This document shows, piece after piece, positions 59,665-64,000 of a DNA stretch of 64,000 bases. Under the pieces are notes generated by a model that saw only the letters and a list, made by a program, of their open reading frames with translations, searched no databases and was not told the origin of the DNA. The DNA is from Modestobacter sp. L9-4 (GTDB taxonomy: Bacteria; Actinomycetota; Actinomycetes; Mycobacteriales; Geodermatophilaceae). Location: the NCBI RefSeq assembly GCF_019112525.1, contig NZ_CP077800.1, positions 2,480,001 through 2,544,000 on the forward strand, written 5' to 3'. Position 1 is the stretch's first letter. Each line of letters opens with the position of its first letter. The position numbers and the translations under genes were made by a program.

Positions 59665-60573
59665 ATGCTGCGTCGAGTCCGCCACGCCACCCGGGACCGG
59701 GTCGTCCGCGCCGTCCAGGAGGCCCTGGCCGCCGAGCTCGCCGGGGTCCGCGGCGAGCTGGCAGCCACCCGCGCGGAGGTGTCCGCGGTCGCCGGGCAGC
59801 TGAGCCGGCTGGAGGAGCGGGTGTCCGAGGTGGGCGGCGGACTGCACGGGCACCTCACCGCGTGGGAGCGGCGCAACCGCCGGGACGTCCTGACCGCGGC
59901 CGACTGGCAGGCGATCTCGACCAGCGCCGACTTCTTCCGGGCCGAGCTCACCGACGCCACCGCCCACTTCGACAAGTACGACACCCTGCGCGCCGCCCTG
60001 CAGCAGGCGCCGGCCGAGGGGCTGTACCTGGAGTTCGGGGTGGCCTCGGGCGCCACGCTGCGGGTCATCACCGAGCACGCCCCGGCGGGGTCGGTGCACG
60101 GCTTCGACTCCTTCGAGGGCCTGCCCGAGCACTGGCGGTCCGGGTTCACCGTCGGCGCGTTCGCCGCCGAGCAGCTGCCCGACGTCCCCGGTGCGGAGCT
60201 CGTCGTCGGGCTGTTCGACCAGACCCTGCCCGGCTTCCTGGCCACGCACGACGAGCCGGTGGCCTTCCTGCACCTGGACGCCGACCTGTACTCCTCGACG
60301 GTCACCGTGCTCACCGCGCTGGCCCCGCGGATGCGCGCCGGCACCGTCCTGCTGTTCGACGAGTACTTCAACTTCCCCGGCTGGGAGGCCCACGAGCACC
60401 GCGCCTGGCAGGAGTTCGTCCAGGCGACCGGCGTGGAGTTCGAGTACCTCGGCTTCACCGCCGACGACGAGCAGCTGTCGCTGCGGCTGCTCACCGCGCC
60501 CGTCCTGCCCGCCCCGCTCGCCGAGCCGGGGCAGTTCGGCACCAGCCGGCTGCGGGAGTCCGCCCGCGTCTGA
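59665..60573 (+). CDS. Class I SAM-dependent methyltransferase (TylF/Mtase_24-like)
   Basis: 302 aa. Residues 8-75 form a coiled coil (EALAAELAGVRGELAATRAE, LSRLEERVSEVGGGL), the rest a Rossmann methyltransferase: LYLEFGVASGATLRVITE (SAM motif I), VHGFDSFEGLPEHWR, FLHLDADLYSSTVTVL and GTVLLFDEYFNFPGWEAHEH. This matches TylF-type and related macrocin-O-methyltransferase-like proteins; substrate unknown. ATG at 59665 after GGGAG. Follows the SpeD-like/GNAT pair after 206 bp with a terminator in between, so it is a separate unit. Confidence 0.88.
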   Translation: MLRRVRHATRDRVVRAVQEALAAELAGVRGELAATRAEVSAVAGQLSRLEERVSEVGGGLHGHLTAWERRNRRDVLTAADWQAISTSADFFRAELTDATAHFDKYDTLRAALQQAPAEGLYLEFGVASGATLRVITEHAPAGSVHGFDSFEGLPEHWRSGFTVGAFAAEQLPDVPGAELVVGLFDQTLPGFLATHDEPVAFLHLDADLYSSTVTVLTALAPRMRAGTVLLFDEYFNFPGWEAHEHRAWQEFVQATGVEFEYLGFTADDEQLSLRLLTAPVLPAPLAEPGQFGTSRLRESARV

Positions 60574-60579
60574 CCGGCC

Positions 60580-60612
60580 GGCCGGGCACTCACCCGCTGG
60601 GGGTGCCCGGCC
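60580..60612 (+). terminator. Terminator of the methyltransferase gene
   Basis: GGCCGGGCAC (60580-60589) and GTGCCCGGCC (60603-60612), perfect 10-bp arms seven bases after the stop. Confidence 0.7.
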
Positions 60613-60656
60613 GCCCGGACCCAGCAGTTCCACTGCCGCGGTGCCGAAGAGGTGGT

Positions 60657-61700
60657 GTGCAGCTGCCGCAGTCGATGAGAGCCCGGGACCCGCGGGCCGC
60701 AGCCCGGACCGCCGTCCTGGTGCTGCTGGTCAGCGCGGTCACCATGCTGGTCTTCTCGCTGTTCGGCCCCAACTCCGTGAGCACCGCGGGGATCGTCGCC
60801 TCGTGGGTGACCGCCGTGGTGCTGCTCGGGCTGGCCGTCACCTACCGGTACGCCGCGCCCGTGGAGATCGACCGGCGCGGCGGGTACGTGCTGATCGCGC
60901 TGATCGGCGTCGCCCTGTGCTGCGGGATGAACTGGATCACCGAGGACCCCTCCGCCGGTGGCCAGGCGTTCCTCGCCTTCCCGGTGCTGTGGGCCGGGGT
61001 GCACCTGCGCCGGGTCGCCGTCCGCGTGGTCACCGTCGGCGCCCTCGCCGGGGACGCCGTCGTGCTGTTCCACCTCGAGCCCGTCGGCAACGCGATCAGC
61101 GACCTGAGCTTCTTCGGCTCGGTGCTCATCGTGATGGCCCTCATGCTGACCCGCTCCGGGGAGACCCAGGAGCGGCTCGTCGCCATGCTGCAGGAGCAGG
61201 CCTCCGTGGACTCCCTGACCGGGCTGGTCAACCGCCGGGTGCTGGACGAGGCGCTCACCGCGGCGCTCACCGTCCCGACCCGGCCGCTGGGCACCGCCCT
61301 GGTCCTGGTCGACATCGACTCGTTCAAGTCCATCAACGACCACTACGGCCACCCCGTCGGCGACGACGCGCTGGTGCACATCGCCGGCGTGCTGCGCTCG
61401 GCGGTGCGCCCCGGCGACGCCGTCCTGAGCCGGATGGGCGGCGACGAGCTCGCCGTCCTCCTGCCCGACTGCCCCTCCGACGTCGCGGCCCGCCGCGCCA
61501 CCGAGGTGCTCGACGCCGTCCGCGCCGCCCCGCTGCAGCTGCGCGACGGCACGCTGCTGGCGGTGTCGGTCAGCCTCGGCGTGGCCCACGCGCCCTCGCA
61601 CGCCGACCAGCTCGAGGAGCTCTACGCCGCCGCGGACTCCGCGCTGTACGCCGCCAAGCGCGCCGGCCGCGACCAGGTCCAGGTCGCCGGCCTGAGCTGA
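60657..61700 (+). CDS. Membrane-bound GGDEF diguanylate cyclase
   Basis: 347 aa. Six predicted membrane helices at about 15-170 (TAVLVLLVSAVTMLVFSLFG, IVASWVTAVVLLGLAV and so on), then GGDEF at 185-345: DSLTGLVNRRV, VDIDSFKSINDHYGHP and RMGGDELAVLLP. The signature is GGDEL rather than GGDEF, with the catalytic acidic residues kept, so it should be active. GTG at 60657 with GAAGAGG four bases upstream; an ATG six codons later is the alternative. Converges with the flavoprotein gene; a hairpin lies between. Confidence 0.9.
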   Translation: MQLPQSMRARDPRAAARTAVLVLLVSAVTMLVFSLFGPNSVSTAGIVASWVTAVVLLGLAVTYRYAAPVEIDRRGGYVLIALIGVALCCGMNWITEDPSAGGQAFLAFPVLWAGVHLRRVAVRVVTVGALAGDAVVLFHLEPVGNAISDLSFFGSVLIVMALMLTRSGETQERLVAMLQEQASVDSLTGLVNRRVLDEALTAALTVPTRPLGTALVLVDIDSFKSINDHYGHPVGDDALVHIAGVLRSAVRPGDAVLSRMGGDELAVLLPDCPSDVAARRATEVLDAVRAAPLQLRDGTLLAVSVSLGVAHAPSHADQLEELYAAADSALYAAKRAGRDQVQVAGLS

Positions 61701-61707
61701 GGTCGAG

Positions 61708-61730
61708 CAGGTCGCCGGTCGGGCGACCTG
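61708..61730. terminator. Bidirectional terminator
   Basis: CAGGTCGCC (61708-61716) and GGCGACCTG (61722-61730), perfect 9-bp arms with a 5-nt loop between converging genes. Confidence 0.75.
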
Positions 61731-61731
61731 G

Positions 61732-62850
61732 TCACCGCCGGAGCCGGCGGGCCGCGCCGGCCAGGGTGCGGGCGGTGAGCCGGCCGTCGGCCAGGCCCAG
61801 GGCGACGACGTCGTCGAAGGCCCGCTGGTCCTCACGTGCCGCGCGGACGACGGCCTGCATCAGCGCCGGCCACCGGCTCAGCTGCGAGGCCACGCCCGAG
61901 GAGCGCAGGTGGCCGCCCAGCCGCCGGTGCAGCAACCGGCGGTGCACCTGCCCGGCCTGCGCGCCGTGCGCGGCGGCCTCCCCGGCCAGGGCGCCGGACA
62001 GGACGGCGTAGAAGATGCCCTCCCCGGTCAGCGGGTTGATCAGCGACTGCGCGTCGCCGGCCAGCAGCACGCGGCCGTCGGGCAGCCGCGGGCGCCCGGT
62101 GGACAGCGGCAGCCGGTGCGCGCGCAGGCCCTCCGGCTCGACCCCGGGGAGCATCCGGTGCAGCCCGGCGACCAGCTCGGCGCGGGTCACGCGTGAGGAC
62201 ACCAGCTCGCCGTAGCCGACGTTGGCGCGGCCGTCGCCGAGCGGGAACGACCAGGCGTACGCCGGCCAGCGCTGCTCCGTCGTGGTCACCACCTGCACGC
62301 CCTCGCTGCCCGGCAGCACCGGCGCGTAGCCGCGGATGGCGATGGCCAGCCGGTCCGGCGGGTTACCGGCCAGCCCGAGTGACCGGCGCACGACGGACTC
62401 GGCGCCGTCCGCGCCGACCAGCACCCCGGCCCTGATCCGGCCGTCGACCTCGACGTGGTCGGCGTGCACGGTCACCTCGCGCACGGTGTGCTGCCGGAGC
62501 CGGACGCCGGTGGCCAGCACCTGGTCCAGCAGCCGGCCGTCGAACACCGCCCGGGGCACCACCGACGACGGGCGGTGCAGCGTGCGCTCGACCGTCGTCC
62601 CGTCCGGGGCGTGCAGCCGCAGCCGCGGCACGGTCGGGTACCCGGCGGTCAGCGCCGCGACGTCGATCCCGAGGCCGGCCAGCACGTCGAGCGCCTCGGG
62701 GGCGATGCCGTCACCGCACACCTTGTCCCGCGGGAACGCCGCCCGGTCGAGCACCAGCACGTCGGCGTCCGGGCGGACCCGGCGCACCGCCGCGGCGCAC
62801 GCGGCACCGGCCGGACCACCCCCGACGACGACGACGTCGACGTGCTCCAC
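61732..62850 (-). CDS. Geranylgeranyl reductase-family FAD oxidoreductase
   Basis: 372 aa. FAD-binding VDVVVVGGGPAGAACAAAV at the N-terminus, DKVCGDGIAPEALDVL (a hallmark of the GGR/digeranylgeranylglycerophospholipid reductase group), VGADGAESVVRRSLGL and RVLLAGDAQSLINPLTGEGI (second FAD motif). In actinobacteria such proteins reduce isoprenoid chains of menaquinone (MenJ) or other polyprenyls. GTG at 62850 starts the Rossmann strand. Lies 11 bp after the lipoprotein gene, so the two may be co-transcribed. Confidence 0.88.
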   Translation of the reverse strand: MEHVDVVVVGGGPAGAACAAAVRRVRPDADVLVLDRAAFPRDKVCGDGIAPEALDVLAGLGIDVAALTAGYPTVPRLRLHAPDGTTVERTLHRPSSVVPRAVFDGRLLDQVLATGVRLRQHTVREVTVHADHVEVDGRIRAGVLVGADGAESVVRRSLGLAGNPPDRLAIAIRGYAPVLPGSEGVQVVTTTEQRWPAYAWSFPLGDGRANVGYGELVSSRVTRAELVAGLHRMLPGVEPEGLRAHRLPLSTGRPRLPDGRVLLAGDAQSLINPLTGEGIFYAVLSGALAGEAAAHGAQAGQVHRRLLHRRLGGHLRSSGVASQLSRWPALMQAVVRAAREDQRAFDDVVALGLADGRLTARTLAGAARRLRR

Positions 62851-62861
62851 CGGGGACGGGG

Positions 62862-63041
62862 TCAGGTGTTGTTCGCCGGCGTCGACGTGCCGGGGTTGCA
62901 GTTCGCGTCCTGGCTGTTGCTGTTGTTCCCGGCGTCGCAGTTCGTCTCGCCGCGGGTGAGGTCGGTGTTGGAGCCGCCGCACCCGGTGAGCACGGTGCTG
63001 CCGACGATGGCCAGTGCCACCAGGGTCCCCTTGAGTCGCAT
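62862..63041 (-). CDS. Small lipoprotein
   Basis: 59 aa. MRLKGTLVALAIVGSTVLTG followed by Cys21 is a clear lipobox (LTGC), then GGSNTD and a short Asn/Cys-rich mature part (ETNCDAGNNSNSQDANCNPG) with two further cysteines that could form a disulfide. Expected on the outer face of the membrane. ATG at 63041; the longer frame to 63074 would add residues before the signal peptide. Function unknown. Confidence 0.82.
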   Translation of the reverse strand: MRLKGTLVALAIVGSTVLTGCGGSNTDLTRGETNCDAGNNSNSQDANCNPGTSTPANNT

Positions 63042-63080
63042 GACACCCCGTTGCCCACGACACACCGGCGTCAACCGGCG

Positions 63081-63650
63081 TCACGACCGCGGAGCGGTCC
63101 ACTTCCGCGCGGGGTGCACGTAGCCGTGCACGAACTCCAGCAGCCCGGCGGCGTCCTGCACCACGCCGAGGGCGTCGAGCCGGGCGGCGTCGAGGTAGCC
63201 GTCGTCGACCATCCGCCGCAGCTGGGCCAGCTGCGGCTGCCAGAAGCCGTCGACGTCCAGGAGGGCGACCGGCTTGGCGTGCAGGCCGAGCATCCCCCAG
63301 GTCCAGGCCTCGAAGAGCTCCTCCAGGGTCCCGGCCGCGCCCGGCAGCGCGACGAAGGCGTCGGAGAGGTCGGCCATGACCGCCTTGCGCTCGTGCATCG
63401 TCCCGACGACCTCCAGCCGGGGCAGGCCGCGGTGGGCGACCTCGTCGTCGACGAGGTGCTGCGGGATCACCCCGACCACCTCGCCACCGGCGGCGAGCGC
63501 GGCGTCGGCCACCACGCCCATCAGCCCGACGTCGCCGCCGCCGTAGACGATGCCGACGCCGGCCCGGGCCAGGTCGGTGGCGAACGTCGCGGCGGCCTGC
63601 TGGTGGGCCGGGGGGCCGGCGTGCGACCCGGTGAAGACGGCGATGCGCAT
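63081..63650 (-). CDS. LOG-family phosphoribohydrolase (TIGR00730)
   Basis: 189 aa. VYGGGDVGLMGVVADAAL, TMHERKAVMADLSDAFVALP and LPGAAGTLEELFEAWTWGML. The family motif is PGGxGTxxE; here the second Gly is Ala, while the Glu and Arg (HERK) needed for catalysis remain. LOG proteins cleave nucleoside 5'-monophosphates such as cytokinin riboside phosphates; often misannotated as lysine decarboxylases. ATG at 63650, leaderless: TAGGGT lies six bases upstream. Confidence 0.92.
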   Translation of the reverse strand: MRIAVFTGSHAGPPAHQQAAATFATDLARAGVGIVYGGGDVGLMGVVADAALAAGGEVVGVIPQHLVDDEVAHRGLPRLEVVGTMHERKAVMADLSDAFVALPGAAGTLEELFEAWTWGMLGLHAKPVALLDVDGFWQPQLAQLRRMVDDGYLDAARLDALGVVQDAAGLLEFVHGYVHPARKWTAPRS

Positions 63651-63656
63651 CCCCCG

Positions 63657-63662
63657 ACCCTA
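63657..63662 (-). promoter_or_regulatory. -10 box of the LOG gene (leaderless)
   Basis: TAGGGT on the minus strand, then six bases, then the ATG at 63650. Confidence 0.55.
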
Positions 63663-63827
63663 GGTGGGGTGCCGGCACCCGGCGTGGGCCCGTCCGGGGC
63701 GTGGGCGACGGCGAGCTGTGCCCACCCGGGTGTTCGCCTGAAGGTCTCCTGAGGGTCACCCGTTCGTGGGACCCGCACCGCAGAGTCGCCTCGACAGATG
63801 CACGGACGACGATGCGGGAGCGAGTCG

Positions 63828-64000
63828 ATGAGCCACGACCACGAGCACGACCACCACCACCACGGCGAGCACGACCACGGTCACTCCCACCACCACGGCG
63901 ACACCGCCGGCGTCGAGGGCACCTGGGCCGACCCCCACGCCGACGACCCGCTGTCGGTCTCGCGCCGTGGCTTCCTCGCCACCGCGGCCGTCGTCGCGGG
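63828..64000 (+). CDS. His-rich Tat-exported protein (partial, 5' end only)
   Basis: 57 codons are visible, running off the right edge. Residues 3-23 contain 13 histidines (HDHEHDHHHHGEHDHGHSHH), followed by an acidic linker and a twin-arginine signal (SRRGFLATAAVVA at about 45-57). The order is unusual: the His cluster precedes the Tat signal and would remain cytosolic after cleavage, where it could bind metal. ATG at 63828 with GGGAG upstream. The mature domain lies outside the window, so no function is assigned. Confidence 0.75.
   Translation, partial: MSHDHEHDHHHHGEHDHGHSHHHGDTAGVEGTWADPHADDPLSVSRRGFLATAAVVA

Noticed and set aside
63081..63650. Lysine decarboxylase
   Set aside because: LOG proteins were historically misannotated so; the PGxxGTxxE motif indicates a phosphoribohydrolase.

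Overview
The window is about 75% G+C with dense, short-spaced genes, many GTG starts and mRNAs that look leaderless. It encodes the bacterial proteasome activator Bpa, a class E sortase, a FabG4/HtdX-type fatty-acid locus and a mycobacterium-like GuaB1. This points to a free-living actinobacterium, most likely of the Geodermatophilaceae type (Blastococcus, Geodermatophilus, Modestobacter). The family assignment is inference from gene content. I see no mobile element, integrase, CRISPR array or rRNA. The only RNA gene recognised is tRNA-Ser(UGA), and the only riboswitch is a yybP-ykoY manganese riboswitch.

Layout. Positions 1-5.2 kb hold a TfoX-like start, an MFS exporter with a TipA-type MerR regulator, a dehalogenase-like hydrolase lacking its catalytic residues, a degenerate GGDEF protein and a riboswitch-controlled GDT1-type manganese exporter. 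At 5.2-10 kb are two tandem TPR-GGDEF proteins, one fused to a LarB/PurE-like domain. At 10-19.7 kb lie prephenate dehydratase, an alcohol dehydrogenase with its MerR regulator, GroES, a zincin, GuaB1, a cupin, and serS with two HAD phosphatases. At 19.9-24.3 kb is a chemotaxis-type pair: a soluble receptor with six PAS domains and a protein made of three CheW domains. At 24.3-28.9 kb are Bpa, an aminotransferase, a quinone oxidoreductase, FolP2 and a DinB-like protein. At 29-34.8 kb are a TetR-controlled SDR/LLM set, formamidase, HU, an aldo/keto reductase and DUF1059. At 34.8-39.6 kb are an EAL protein, a SpoIIE phosphatase and a TRIC channel. At 39.9-43.4 kb is a large secreted GH3 glycosidase. 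At 43.7-50 kb is a fatty-acid module (FadE, TetR, thiolase, FabG4, HtdX). At 50.1-55.4 kb are sortase E, a small membrane protein, a Suv3-like helicase and a LAxTG surface protein. At 55.6-61.7 kb are tRNA-Ser, GGDEF-EAL, a SAM-decarboxylase-like protein paired with an autoinducer-synthase-like acyltransferase, a methyltransferase and another GGDEF protein. At 61.7-64 kb are a geranylgeranyl-reductase-like flavoprotein, a lipoprotein, a LOG protein and the start of a His-rich Tat substrate.

How the parts work together. Cyclic-di-GMP and signal transduction dominate: four GGDEF proteins with usable motifs (one also EAL), one degenerate GGDEF and one EAL protein, plus the PAS receptor/CheW pair and a SpoIIE phosphatase. 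Several regulators sit beside convincing operators: two MerR-type promoters, a TetR palindrome found twice, and a TetR site in front of the fatty-acid genes. Two families of dispersed intergenic hairpins recur at three places each.

The best candidates for undescribed biology are the TPR-GGDEF-LarB fusion (5180-8158), the SpeD-like/LuxI-FeeM-like gene pair (58229-59458) and the six-PAS receptor with its triple-CheW partner (19925-24284). All family names come from reading the sequence and from memory of the families; no search was run.
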